A stretch of 64,000 bases of DNA from Aristolochia californica (lineage: Eukaryota > Streptophyta > Magnoliopsida > Piperales > Aristolochiaceae). The position numbers were made by a program, and so were the translations under genes. A model generated the notes under the pieces. That model was not told the DNA's origin. It was given only the letters and a program-made list of their open reading frames with translations, and did no database searches. The stretch covers positions 25,556,295-25,620,294 of the forward strand of contig JARWKL010000001.1 in assembly GCA_029961685.1 (NCBI GenBank), read 5' to 3'. Positions within the stretch are counted from its first letter, which is position 1, and each line of letters opens with the position of its first letter. This document shows positions 22,601 to 36,680 of the stretch, one piece after another.

Positions 22601-23383
22601 ACAAATAGATCAAAACAAAATGAAATTTTAGAGTTTACGTATCAAAAGAATTTAAAGCAATAAACAAATGTACGTAAATAAAATTTATTAACAAAACACA
22701 AATGAACAAAAAAGTTTTGTTATCCAAGTTTAGGAAATTCCACTAGTTCCACTCTAATAGCTCGAAATTTTAAAAGAAAGAGATTTTTCTACACTTGTTT
22801 TAAAAAATAAATATCCACGCTTGAAACATGTTAAAGATGCAAATGACCTATGCATCCAAACCTTTTAAAGAGAATAACATTAAATTCTCAAATGAATGTG
22901 CGGTGGGATATTTACCCAAGTCAAACAATCCATTATTTTGCCCATTTACAAAAAGATGACCTACGATCATAGATGATTGTAAAGTGATTTATCATGCGTG
23001 ACGGGCTTTATTTTTGTGAGGAAAGACTTATGGATTGGGAGTCAACACTTTGTCAAAAATCCCCTGCCACCCCCTTTTCCCGACGATTGCAGAACCTGAT
23101 ATATAAAAACTAAAAAGAGTTTACAATCCCTAAAAATTATAGTCACTTTTTGGAATTATCTCTCTCCACATTTGTGCATTGTGCATTTCCATTTTAGATA
23201 TATCCTTTTTCCTTAAATACAAACTTGTGTTTTCACTTTTCCTTCATCTCGTAAACAAACAAAGAGATAAAAGACAAATATATCACAAAAAAATGAAAAT
23301 TTTAGATTTTATGTATGGAGAGAATTTAAGGAAATAAACAAATGTAAGTAAAGAAAATTTATTCACACACCCAAAAATGAACA

Positions 23384-23390
23384 TAAATAA
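23384..23390. other. Orientation switch (inversion junction) in the satellite
   Basis: Left of this point the plus-orientation unit reads ACACACCCAAAAATGAACAT, about 342 bases after the landmark at 23043. Right of it the sequence is TAATGGCTTGTTTGACTCGG, the reverse complement of a different part of the unit. From here to 64000 every unit is in minus orientation. The join lies in a short A-rich overlap (AAATAA) common to both sides. Because the two sides are at different phases it is not a perfect palindrome: roughly 225 bp of unit separates the mirrored positions. Confidence 0.93.
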
Positions 23391-26300
23391 TGGCTTGTTT
23401 GACTCGGGTCAATATCCCACCGGACGTTCGCTTGAGAATTTAATGTTATTATCTTTAAAAGGTTTGGATCAAGGGGTCATTTACATCTTTAACATGTTTC
23501 AAGAATGCATATCAATTTTTTAAAACATGTGTAGAAAAATCACTTTCTTATAAAACTCCGAGCTATTAGGGTTGAACTAGTGGAATTTCCCATACTTGGA
23601 TAACAAAAATTTTGTGTTCATTTGTGGTGTGTTAATATCTTTTCTTTACTTAAATTTTTTGATTTCTTTAAATTCTCTCCATACATAAATTCTAAAATTT
23701 TATTTTTTTTGTGATCTATTTGCCTTTTATCTCTTTTTTTTTGTTTTCGAGATGAAGGGAAAATGGAAACTCAAGTTTTGATTTAAGAAAAAAGTAAACA
23801 TCTAAAATGTAAATGCACAATGCAAAAATGTAGAGAGAGATAATTCCAAAATGTGTTTGTAATATTTAGGGATTGTAAACTCTTTTTAGTTTTTATATAT
23901 CAGGTTCCGCAATCGTCGAGAAAAGGGGAGGCGGGGGATTTTTAAATGAGTGTTGACTTCCAATCCATAAGTCATTCATTAAAAAAATATAGTCAGTGAC
24001 ACATGATAAATCACTTTACAATCATTTATGATCGTTAGGTCAGCTTTTTGTAAATGGACAAAACAATGGCTTGTTTAACTCGGGTAAATAACCCACCGCA
24101 CGTTCACTTGAGAATTTAATGTTATTCGCTTTAAATGGTTTGGATCCATAGGTCATTTGCATCTTTAACATGTTTCAAGCATGCATATCCATTTTTTAAA
24201 ACATGTGTGAAAAAATCTCTTTCTTATAAAATTCAGAGCTATTAGGGTTGAACTAGTGGAATTTCCCAAAATTGGGTAACAAAACTTTTGTGTTCTTTTA
24301 TGGTGTGTGAATAAATTTTCTTTACTTTCAGTTGTTTATTGCTTTAAATTATTTCCATACATAAACTCTAAAATTTTTCAGTTTGATGTGATCTATTTGC
24401 CTTTGATCTCTTTTTTTTGTTTACGAGATGAAGGGAAAGAGAAAACTCATGTTTTGATTTAAGAAAAAAGTATACACTAAAATGTAAATGGACAATGCAA
24501 AAATTTAGAGAGAGATAATTCGAAAAAGTGTTTGTAATTTTTAGGGATTGTAAACACTTTTTAGTTTTTATATTTCTGGTTTTGCAATTGTCTGGAAAAG
24601 GGGGAGGCGGGGGATTTTTAATTGAGTGTTGACTCCCAATCCATAAGTCATTCCTTAAAAAAATATACCCCGTTACGCATGATAAATCACTTTACAATCA
24701 TCTATGGTCCATAGTTCAGCTTTTTTTAAATGGGCAAAATAATGGCTTGTTTGACTCGGGTAAATATCTCACCGCACGTTCACTTGAGAATTTAATGTTA
24801 TTAATTTTATAAGGTTTGGATCCATAGGCCATTTGCATCTCTAACATGTTACAAACGTGCATATCCTTTTTTTTAAACATATGTAGAAAAATCTCTTTCT
24901 TATGAAATTCCGAGCTTTTAGGGTTGAACTAGTGGAATTTCCCAAACTTGAATAACAAAACTTTTGTGTTCGTTTGTGGTGTATGAATAATATTTCTTTA
25001 CTTAAATTTGTTTATTGGTTTAAATGTTTTCCATACATACACTCTAAAATTTTCTTTTTGTTGTGATCTATTTGCCTTTTATATGTTTTTTTTTTTGTTT
25101 ACGAGATGAAGGGAAAGTGCAAAATCCAGTTTTGATTTAAGAATAAAGTATACATCTAACATGGCAATACAAAATGCACAAATGTAGAGAGAGATAATTA
25201 CATAAAGTGTTTGTAATTTTTAGGGATTGTAAACTATTTTTAGTTTTTATATATCAGGTTCTGCAATCGCCGGGAAAAGGCGGAGGCAGGGTATTTTTAA
25301 CTGAGTGTTGACTCCTAATCCATAAGTCATTCCTTACACAAATATAGCCCATTACGCATGATAAACACTTTACAATCATCTATGATCGTTAGGTCAGTTT
25401 TTTGTAAATGAGAAAAATAATGGCCTGTTTGACTCGGGTAAATATCCCACCGTACATGAACTTGAGAATTTAATGTTATCCTCTTTAAAAGGTTTGGTTC
25501 AATTGGTCCTTCGCATTTTTTACATGTTTCAAGCTTGCATATCCATTTTTTAAAACATGTGTAGAAAAATCTCTTTATTATAAATTCTGAGCTACTAGGG
25601 TTGAACGAGTGGAATTACCCAAACTTTGATAACAAAACTTTTGTGTTCATTTGTGGTGTGCGAATAAATTTTATTTTCATATATTTTTATATTGTTTTAA
25701 ATTCTTTCCATACATAAAATCTAAAATTTTCAGTTTTTTGTGATCTATTTGCCATTTATCTCTTTTTTTCGTTTATGAGAAGAAGGGAAAGTGAAAACTC
25801 AAGTTTTGATTTAAGAAAAAAGTATACATCGAAAAAAGAAAACCACAATGTACAAAATAAATGAGAGATAATTCCAAAAAGAGTCTGTAATTTTTAGGGA
25901 TAGTAAACTCTTTTTAGTTTTTATATATCAGGTTCTGCAATCGTCGGGAAATGGAGGAAGCGGGGGATTTTTAACCGAGTGTTGACTCCCAATCCATAAG
26001 TCATTTCCTAAAAAAATATAGTCTATAATGTATGACAAATCACTTTAAAATTATCTATGATCGTCAGGTCAGCTTTTTATAAATGGGAAAAATTATGGCT
26101 TGTTTGACTCGGGTAAATATCCCACTGCACGTTCACTTGATAATTTAATTTTATTCTCTTTAAAAGGTTTGGATCCATAGGTAATTTCATCTTTAACATG
26201 TTTCAAGCATGCATATCTATTTTTTAAAACATGTGTTGAAAAATCACTTTCTTATAAAATTCCGAGCTATTAGGGTTGAACTAGTGGAATTAATGAAACT

Positions 26301-27799
26301 TGGATAACAAAACTTTTGTGTTCATTAGTGGTGTGTGAATAAATTTTATTTTCTTACATTTGTTCATTACTTTAAATTCTTTCCATGCATAAACTATAAA
26401 ATTTTCATTTTGTTTAAATCTTTTTGCCCTTTATGTCTTTTTTTTGTTGATGAGATGAAGGGAAAGTGAAAACTCAAGTTTTGTTTTAAGAAAAAAGTAT
26501 ACATCTAAAATGGGAATGCACAATGAAAAAATGTAGAGAGAGATATTTCAAAAAAGTGTTTGTAATTTTTAGGGATTGTAAACTCTTTTTAGTTTTTATA
26601 TATCAGGTTCTACAATCGTCTGGAAAAGGGGGAGGCAGAGGATTTTTAACTAAATGTTGACTCCAAATCCATAAGTCATTACAAAAATTTAGCCCACTAC
26701 GCATGATAAATCACTTTACAATCATCTATGATCGTTAGGTCAACTTTTTTTAAAAGGGAAAAATAATGGCTTTTTTGACTCGAGTAAATATCCCACCGCA
26801 CGTTCACTTGAGAATTTAATGTTATTCTCTTTAAAAGGTTTGGATCCTTTGGTCATTTGCATCTTTAACATGTTTCTAGCATGCATATCCAATTTTTAAA
26901 GCATGTGAATAAAAATCTCTTTCATATAAAATTCCTAGCTACTAGGGTTGCACTAGTGGAATTTCCCAAACTTGGATAACAAAACTTTTTTGTTCATTTG
27001 TGGTGTGTGAATATGTTTTTCTTTCTTACATTTGTTTATTGATTTTAATTCTTTCCATACATAAACTTTAACATTTTCATTTTGTTGTTTTCTATTTTCC
27101 TTTTATCTCTTTTTTTTTGTTTACGAGATGAAGGGTAAGTGAAAACTCAAGTTTTGATTTAAGAAAAAAGTATACATCTAAAACAGAAATGCACAATGCA
27201 CAAATGTAGAGAGAGATAATTCCAAAAAGTGCCCATAATTTTTAGGGATTGTAAACTCTTTTATAAGTGGTTCTGCAATCATCGGGAAAAGGGGGAGGCG
27301 GGGGATTTTTAACTGAGTGTTGACTCCCTATCCATAAGTCATTTCTCAAAAAAATATAGCCAGTTGCACATGATGAATCACTTTAAAATCATCTATGATC
27401 GTTAGGTCAGCTTTTGTAAATGGGCAAAATGATGGCTTGTTTGACGCGGGTAAATATCCCACTGCACGTTCACTTGAAAATTTAGTGTTATTCTTGTTAA
27501 AGGTTTGGAACCATCGCTCAATTGCATCCTTAACATGTTTCAAGCATTCATATCCATTTTTTAAAACATTTGTAGAAAAATCTTTTTCTTATAAAATTCC
27601 GAGCTAATAGGGTAGAACCAGTGGAATTTCCCAAACTTGGATAATGAAATTTTTGTGTTGATTTGTGGTGTGTGAAAAAAAATTCTTTACTTACATTTGT
27701 TTATTGCGTTAAATTCTTTCCATACATAAACTCTAAAATTTTCATTTTGTTATGATCTATTTGCCTTTTATCTCATTTTTTTCTTTAGAAGATGAAGGG

Positions 27800-30250
27800 A
27801 AAGTGAAAACTCAAGTTTTTATTTAAGAAAAAAGTAAACATCTAAAATGGAAATGCACAATGCACAAATGTAGAGAGAGATAATTCCAAAAAGTGTCTAT
27901 AATTTTTAGGGATTGTAAACACTTTTTAGTTTTTATATATCAGGTTCTGCAATCGACAGGAAACGGGGGAGGCGGGGATTTTCAACTGAGTGTTGACTGC
28001 CAATTTATAAGTAATTCCTTCCAAAAATATAGTCCGTTACGCATGACAAATCACTTTACAATCATCTATGATCCTTAGGTCAACTTTTTCTAGATGGGCA
28101 GAATAATGGCTTGTTTGACTCGGGTAAAGATTCCATCGCATGTTCACTGGAGAATTTAATGTTATTCCTTTTAAAATGTTTGGATCCATAGGTCATTTGA
28201 ATCTTCAACATGTTTGAAGCATGCATACCATTTTTTAAAACATGTGTAGAAAATCTCGTTCTAATAAAATTTCAAGCTATTATGGTTGAACTAGTGGAAT
28301 TACCCAAACTTGGATAGCAAACCTTTTGTGTTCATTTGTGTTGTGTGATTAAATTTTCTTTACTTACATTTGTTTATTACTTTAAATTCTTTCCATATCG
28401 AAACTCTAAAATTTTCATTTTGTTGTGATCAATTTGCCTTTTCTTTCTTTTTCGGGTTTATGAGATGAAGGAAATGTGAAAACTCAAGTTTTGATATAAG
28501 AAAAAAGTATACATCTAAAATGTAAATGCACAATACACAAATGTAGAGAGAGATAATTCCAAAAAGTGTCTGTAATTTTTATAGTTTGTAAGCTCTTTTT
28601 AGTTTTTACATACAAGGTTCTGCAATCGTCGGGAAAATGGGAGGCGGGGGATCTTTAACTGAGTGTTGACTCCCAATCCATCAGTCATTCCTTAAAAAAA
28701 TATAGCATGTTACGCATGACAAATCACTTTACAAATATCTATGATCGTTAGGTGAGCTTTTTGTAAATGCGCAAAATAATATCTTGTTTAACTCGTGTAA
28801 ATATCCCACTGCACGTTCACTTGAGAATTTAATGTTATTCTCTTTAAAAGGTTTGAATCCATAGGTCATTTGTATCTTTAACATGTTTCAAGAATGCTTA
28901 ACCATTTTTTAAAACATGTGTAGAAAAATCTCTTTGTTATAAATTCCGAACTATTAGGGTTGAACTAGTCGAATTTCCAGAACATGGATAACATAACATT
29001 TGTCTTCATATGTGGTGTGTGAATAAATTTTCTTTACTTAAGTTTGTTTATTGCTCTAAATTCTTTCCATACATAAACTCTAAAATTTTCATTTTGTTGT
29101 GACCTATTTGCCTTTTATCTCCTTTTTTTTGTTTTACGAGATGAAGGGAAAGTCAAAACTCAAGTTTTGATTTCAGAAAAAAAGTATCCATTTAAAAAGG
29201 AAATGCACAATACACAAATGTAGAGAGAGATAATTCCAAAAAGTGTCTGTAATTTTTAGGGATTGTAAACTCTTTTTAGTTTTTATATATCAGGATCTGC
29301 AAAAGTCGGGAAAAGGGGGAGGTGCTGGATTTTTATTTTGAGTGTTGACTCCCAATCCATAAGTCATTCCTTACAAAAGTATAGCCCGTTACGCATGATA
29401 AATCACTTTACAATCATCTATGATCCTTAGGTCAGGTTTTTCTAGCTGGAAAAAAAAAATGCTTGTTTGACTCAGGTAAATATCCCACCACACATTCCCT
29501 TGAGAATTTAATGTTATTATGTTTAAAAGGTTTGGTTCCTTAGGTCATTTGCATCTTTAACATGTTTCAGGTATGGATATCCATTTTTTAAAACATGTGA
29601 AGAAAAATCTCTTTCATATAAAATTCCGAGCTATTAGGATTGAACTAGTGGAATTTCCCAAACTAGGATAACAAAACTTTTGTGTTCATTCGTGGTGTGT
29701 GAATTAATTTTTTTTCTTACATTTGTTTATTGCTTTAAATTCTTTCCATACATAAACTCTAAAATTTTCATTTTGTTGTGATCTATTTGCCTTTTATCTC
29801 TTTTTTTTGTTTACAAGATGATGGGAAAGTGAAAACTCAAGAATGGATTGAATAAAAAAAGAATACATCTAAAATCGTAATGCACAATGCACAATGCACA
29901 AAAGTATGGAGTGATAATTCCAAAATATGTCTATAATTTTTAGGGATTTTAACCCTTTTTAGCTTTTTATATATCAGGTTCTATAGTCGTCGGGAAAAGG
30001 AAGAGGCGGGGGATTTTTAACTTAGTGTTGACTCCCAATTGATAAGTCATTCCTTACAAAAATATAGCCCGTTATGCAAGATAAATCACTTCACAATCAT
30101 CTACGATCCTTAGGTCAACACTTAGAAAATGGGCAAAATAATGGCTTGTTTGACTCGGGTAAATATCCCACCGCACGTTCACTTGAGAATTTAATTTTAT
30201 CCTCTTTAAAAGGTTTGGATCCATAGGTCATTTGCATCTTTAATATGTTT
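27800..30250 (-). repeat. Higher-order segment, copy A (~3.5 units, repeated about 4.0 kb downstream)
   Basis: Shares a series of private variants with 31850-34245: GTAATTCCTT with ATAGTCCGTT, TTCACTGGAGAATTT, ATCTTCAACATGTTTGAAGC (ATCGTCAACATG in copy B), TTTTTATAGTTTGTAA, GTTTCAGGTATG, ACAAGATGATGGGAAAG, GGATTGAATAAAAA, GAGTGATAATTCC and ATGCAAGATAAATCACTTCA. The variants occur in the same order in both, about 3.99-4.05 kb apart (six units). Confidence 0.8.
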
Positions 30251-31849
30251 GAAGCATGCATATCCATTTTTTAAAACAGATGTAGAAAAGTCGCTTTCTC
30301 AAAAATTCCGACCTGTTAGGGTTGAACTAGTGGAATCAGCCAAACTTGGATAACAAAACTTTTGTGTTCATTTGTGGTATGTGATTAAATTTTCTTTACT
30401 AACATTTGTTTATTGCTTTAAATTTTTTCCATACATAAACACTAAAATTTTCATTTTGTTGTGATCTATTGGCCTTTGATCTCTTTTTTTTTTATTGCGA
30501 GATGAAGGGACAATAAAAACTCAAGTTTTGATTTTAGAAAAAAGTGTGCATCTAAAAATGAAATGCACAATGCACAAATGTAGAGAGAGATGATTCAGAA
30601 AAGTGTGTAATTTTTAGGGATTGTGAACTCTTTTTAGTTTTTATATACCAGGTCCTGCAATCGTTGGGAAAAGGGGGAGGCGGGGATTTTGAACTGAGTG
30701 TTGACTTCCAATCCATAATTCATTCCTTAAACAAATATAGCCCGTTACGCATGGTAAATCACTTTACAATCATCTATGATCCTTAGGTCAGCTTTTCTAC
30801 ATGGGAAAAATAATGGCTTGGTTGACTCGGTAAATATCCCACCACACGTTCACTTGAGAATTTAATGTTATTCTCTTTAAAAGGATTGGATCCATAGGTC
30901 ATTTGAATATGGAACATGTTTCGAGCATGCATATTAATTTTTTAAAACATGTGTAGAAAAATCTCTTTCTTATTAAATTCTGAGCTATTATGGTTGAACT
31001 AGTGGAATTACCCAAACTTGGATAACAAATCTTTTGTGTTCATTTGTGGTATGTGAATAAATTTTCTTTACTTACATTTGTTTTTTGCTTTTAATTCTTT
31101 CCATACATAAACTCTAAAATTTTCATTTTGTTGTGATCTATTTGCCTTTTATCTCTTTTGTTTTTGTTTACGAGATGAAGGAAAAGTCAAAACACAAGTT
31201 TTGATTTAACAAAAAAATTAGACATCTAAAAAGGAAATGCACAATGCAAAATTGTAGAAAGATATAATTCCAAAAAGTGTATGTAACTTTAGGGCTTGTA
31301 AAATCTTTTTAGTTTTTATATATCAGGTTCAGCAATCATTGGGAAAAGGGGGAGGCGGGGGATTTTTAACTGTGTGTTGACTCCCAATCCATAAGTCATT
31401 CCTTACAAAAATATAGCCCGTTACGCATGATAACTCACTTTACAGTCATCTATGATCGTTAGGTTAGATTTTTGTAAATGGGCAAAATAATGGTTTGTTT
31501 GACTCGGGTAAATATCCCACCACACGTTCACTTGAGAATTTAATGTTATTCTCGTTAAAAGGTTTGGATCCATAGGTCATTTGCATCTTTAACATGTTTC
31601 ACGCATGCATATCCATTTTTAAAAAAATATGTAGAAAATCTCTTTCTTATAAAATTATGAGCTATTAGGGTTGAACTAGTGGTATTACCCAAAATTGGAA
31701 AACAAAACTTTTGTGTTCATTTGTGGTATGTGAATAAATTTTCTATACTTACATTTGTTTATTGCTTTAAATTTTTTCCATGCTAAAACTCTAAAATTTT
31801 CATTTTGTTCTTTTGTTTGTTTGTGAGATGAAGGGAAAGTAAAAACTCA

Positions 31850-34245
31850 AGTTTTCATTTAAGAAAAAAGTAAACATCTAAAATGGAAATGCAAAATGCA
31901 AAAATCTAGAGAGAGATAATTCCAAAAAGTGTCTTTAATTTTTAGGGATTGTAAACACTTTTTAGTTTCTATATATTAGGTTCTGCAATCGTTGGGAAAA
32001 GGAGGAGACGCGTCATTTTTAACTGAATGTTGACTCCCAATCCATAAGTAATTCCTTACAAAAATATAGTCCGTTACGCATGATAAATCACTTTACAATC
32101 ATCTATGATCCTTAGGTGAGCTTTTTCTACATGGGCAAAATAATGGCGTGTTTGACTCAGGTAAATATCCCATCGCATGTTCACTGGAGAATTTAATGTT
32201 ATTCTCTTTAGAAGGTTTGGATCCCTAGGTCATTTGAATCGTCAACATGTTTGAAGCATGCATGCCATTTTTTAAAACATGTGTAGAAAAATCTCGTTCT
32301 TATAAATTCCAAGCTATTACGGTTGAACTAGTGGAATTACCCAAACTTGAATAACAAAACTTTTGTGTTCATTTGTGGTATGTGAATAAATTTTCTTTAC
32401 TTACATTTGTTTATTGCTTAAAATTGGCTTTTCTTTCTTTTTTTGGTTTAAGAGATGACGAAAAATGTGAAAACTCAAGTTTTGATATCAGAAAAAAGTA
32501 TACATCTAAAATGGAAATGCACAATGCACAAATTTAGAGAGAGATAATTCCAAAAAGTTTCTATAATTTTTATAGTTTGTAAACTCTTTTTAGTTTTTAT
32601 ATACATGGTTCTGCAATCATCGGGAAAATGGGAGGCGGGGGATTTTTAACTGAGTGTTGGCTCCCAATCCATCAGTCATTCCTTACAAAAATATAGCCCA
32701 TTTTGCATGATACATCACTTTACAATCATCTATGATCGTTAGGTGAGCTTTTTGTAAATGGGCAAAATAATGTCTTGTTTGATTTGAGTAAATATCCCAC
32801 CGCACATTCACTTGAGAATATATTGTTATTCTCTTTAAAAGGTTTGGATCCATAGGTCATTTGCATCTTTAACATGTTTCAAACATGCATATCCATTTTT
32901 TAAAACATGTGTAGAAAAATCTCTTTGTTATAAAACTTTGAACTATTAGGGTTGAACTAGTGGAATTTCCAAAACATGGATAGCAAAACATTTGTGTTCA
33001 TTTGTGGTGTGTGAATAAATTTTCTTTACTTACGTTTGTTTATTGCTCTAAATTCTTTCCATAGATAAACTCTAAAATTTTCATTTTGTTGTGATTTATT
33101 TGCCTTTTATCTCTTTTTTTTGTTTTACGACATGAAGAGAAAGTCAAAACTCAAGTTTTGATTTAAGAAAAAAAGTATCCATTTAGAAAGGAAATGCACA
33201 ATGAACAAATGTAGAGAGAGATAATTCCAAAAAGTGTCTGTAATTTTTAGGTGTTGTAAATTCTTTTTAGTTTTTATATATCAAGTTCTGCAATAGTCGG
33301 GAAAAGGGGGAGGCGCAGGATTTTTAATTGAGTGTTGACTCCCAATCCATAAGTCATTCCTTACAAAAATATAGCCCGTTACGCATGATAATTCACTTTA
33401 CAATCATCTATGATCCTTAGGTTAGCTTTTTCTACATGGACAAAATAATGGCTTGTTCGACTCAGGTAAATATCCCACCACACATTCACTTGAGAATTTA
33501 ATTTTATTCTATTTAAAAGGTTTGGTTCCTTAGGTCTTTTGCATCTTTAACATGTTTCAGGTATGCATATCCATTTTTTAAAATATGTGAAGAAAAATCT
33601 CTTTCATATAAAATTTCGAGCTATTAGGGTTGAACTAGTGGAATTTCCCAAACTTGGATAACAAAACTTTTGTGTTCATTTGTGGTGTGTGAATAAATTT
33701 TCTTTCTTACATTTGTTTATTGCTTTAAATTCTTTCCATACATAAACTCTTAAATTTTCATTTTGTTGTGATCTATTTGCCTTTTATCTCTTTTTTTTTG
33801 TTTACAAGATGATGGGAAAGTGAAAACTCAAGTTTGGATTGAATAAAAAGAGAATACATCTAAAATGGTAATGCACAATGCTAAATGCACAAATTTACGG
33901 AGTGATAATTCCAAAATATGTCTGAAATTTTTAGGGATTGTAAACTCTTTTTAGTTTTTTATATATCAGGTTCTGTAATCGTCGGGAAAAGGAAGAGGCG
34001 GGGGATTTTTAACTTAGTGTTGTCTCCCAATCGATAAGTCATTCCTTACAAAAATATAGCCCGTTATGCAAGATAAATCACTTCACAATCATCTACGATC
34101 CTTAGTTCAACTCTTTGAAAATGGGCAAAATAATGGCTTGTTTGACTAGGTTAAATATCCCACCGCACGTTCACTTGAGAATTTAATTTTATTCTCTTTA
34201 AAAGGTTTGTATCCATAGGTCATTTGCATCTTGAACATGTTTAAA
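31850..34245 (-). repeat. Higher-order segment, copy B
   Basis: Counterpart of 27800-30250, with the same ordered private variants. It differs by scattered substitutions and by a ~50-bp deletion near 32425, where TTTAAATTC...ATCAATTTGCC is reduced to AAAATTGGC. Beyond 34245 the similarity falls to that between ordinary units, so a complete six-unit period is not preserved. Confidence 0.8.
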
Positions 34246-36580
34246 GCATGCATATGCATTTTTTAAAACATGTGTAGAAAAATCTCTTTGTTATAAAATT
34301 CTGAGCAGAAAGGGTTGAACTAGTGGAATTTCCAAAAATTCAATAAGAAAACTTTTGTGTTCATTTGAGGTGTGTGAATAAATTTTCTTTACTTACATTT
34401 ATTTATTGCTTTAAATTCTTTCCATACATAAACTCTAAAATTTTCATTTTGTTGTGATTGATTTGCCTTTTATCTCTTTTTTTATTAACGTGATGAAGGG
34501 AAAGTGAAAACTCAAGTTTTGATTTAAGAAAAAAGTATCCATATAAAATGGAAATGCACAATTAGCAAATGTAATGACAGATAATTCCAAAATGTGTATG
34601 TAATTTTTAGGGATAGTAAACACTTTTTAGTTTTTTATATATCAGGTTCATCAATCGTCGAGAAAAGGGGGAGGCGGAGGATTTTTAACTGAGTGTTGAC
34701 TCCAAATCCATAAGTCATTCCTTACAAAAATATAGCCCGTTACGCATGATAATCACTTTACAATAACATATTATCGTTAGGTCAGTTTTTTGTAAATGGG
34801 CAAAATAATGGCTTGTTTGACTTCGTAAATATCCCACCGCATGTTCACTTGAGAATTTAATGTTATTCACTTTAAAAGGTTTGGATCTATAGGTCATTTG
34901 CATCCTTAACATTTTTCAAGCTTGCATATCCATTTTTTAAAACATATCAAGAAAAATATCTTTCTTAAAAAATTTCGAGCTTCTAGGGTTGAACTAGTGG
35001 AATAACCCAAACTTAGATATCAAAACTTTTGTGTTCATTTGTGGTGTGTGAATAAATTTTCTTTACTTAAATTTGTTTATTGCTTTAAATTCTTTCCATA
35101 CATAAACTCTAAAACTTTCATTTTGTTATGATCTATTTGCCTTTTATCTTTTTTTTTTTTTAGTTTGCGAGATGAAGGAAATGTGAAAACTCAAGTTTTG
35201 ATTTAACAGAAAAGTATACATCTAAAATGGAAATGCACAATGCACAAATGTAGAGAGAGAAAATTCCAAAAAGTGTCTATAATTTTTAGGGTTTGTAAAC
35301 TCGTTTTAGTTTTTATTTATCAGGTTCTGCAATCGTCGGGAAAAGGACGAGACGGGGGATTTTTAACTGAGTGTTGACTCCCAATCCATAAGTCATTCCT
35401 TACAAAAAATATAGCCTAATACTCATGAGAAATCACTTTACAATCATCTATGATCGTTAGGTCAGCTTTTTGTAAATGGGCAAAATAATGGCTTGTTTGA
35501 CTCAGATAAATATCCCACCGCACGTTCACTTGAGAATTTAATGTTATTCTTTTTTAAAGGTTTGGATCCATAGGTCATTTGCATCTTTTACATGATTCAA
35601 GAATGCACATCAATTTTTTAAAACGTGTAGAAAAATCATTTTCTTATAAAATTCCTAGCTATTAGGGTTGAACTAGAGGAATTTCCCAAAATTGGATAAC
35701 AAAACTTTAGTGTTCATTTGTGGTGTGTGAATAAATTTTCTTTACTTTCATTTTTTTATTGAATTAAATTCTTTCCATACATAAACTCTAAAGTTTTCAT
35801 TTTGTTGTGATCAATTTGCCTTTTATCTCTTTTTTTAGTTTACGAGATGAAGGGAAAGTGAAAACTCAAGTTTTGATTTAAGAAAAAAGTATACATCTAA
35901 AATGGAAATGCACAATGCACAAATTTAATGAGAGATAATTCCAAAAATTGACTATTATTTTTAGGGATTGTAAACTCTTTTTAGTTTTTTATATCAGGTT
36001 TTACAATCATCGGGAAAAGAAGGAGAGGGGGATTTTTAACTTAGTGTTGACTCCCAATCCATAAGTCATTCCTTACAAAAATATAGCCCGTTACTCATGA
36101 TAAATCACTTTACAATCATCTATAATCGGTAGGTATGCTTTTTGTAATTGGGCAAAATAATGGCTTGTTTGACTCGGGTAAGTTTCCCACTGCATGTTCA
36201 CTTGAGAATTTAATGTTATACTCTTTAAAAGGTTTGGATCCATAGTTCATTTTCATCTTTAACATATTTCAAGCATGCATATCCATTTTTTAAAACACGT
36301 GTAGAAAAATCTCTGTCTTATAAAATTCCGAGCTATTAGGGTTAAAATAGTGGAATTCCCCAAACTTAGATAACAAAACTTTTGTGTTCATTTGTGGTGT
36401 GTGAATAAATTTTCTTTACTTACGTTTTTTTATTTCTCTAAATTCTATCCATACATAAACTCTAAAATTCTCATTGAGTTTTGATCTATTTGCCTTTTAT
36501 CTCATTTTCTTGTTTTACGAGATGCAGGGAAAGTGAAAACTCATGTTTTGATTTAAGAAAAAAGTATACATCTAAAAAGG

Positions 36581-36680
36581 AAATGCACATTCACTTGAGA
36601 ATTCTCTATTTACGAAAAGGCTTGTTTGACTCAGGTAAATATCCCATCGCACGTTCACTTGAGAATTCTCTTTAAAAGGT
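36581..36680 (-). repeat. Rearranged, truncated satellite unit with 64-bp duplication
   Basis: After GGAAATGCACAT the sequence jumps to TCACTTGAGAATTCTC, losing part of a unit including the landmark; landmarks are 36049 and 37176, about 220 bp short for two units. TCACTTGAGAATTCTCT then occurs twice, at 36591 and 36655, 64 bp apart. Both copies lack the TAATGTTAT that normally follows GAATT, so one loss was followed by a short tandem duplication. The filler TATTTACGAAAAGG does not match the consensus well. Confidence 0.75.

Larger units (their letters stand above)
10827..23386 (+). repeat. Satellite array, block 2 (plus orientation)
   Basis: Continuation of block 1. Landmark positions are 10976, 11651, 12327, 13003, (landmark deleted near 13665), 14299, 14970, 15644, 16319, 16988, 17647, 18325, 19000, 19667, 20341, 21018, 21694, 22369 and 23043. 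Removing the retrotransposon and one target copy leaves 673 bp between 4721 and 10976, so this is one continuous array. Units are well conserved and mostly 669-678 bp; the 659-bp unit at 16988 has lost short pieces near 17326 and 17365. No gene or RNA is seen anywhere in the block. Confidence 0.97.

Noticed and set aside
36581..36680. A second transposon insertion at the rearranged unit
   Set aside because: No terminal repeats, no target duplication, and nearly all bases derive from the satellite.
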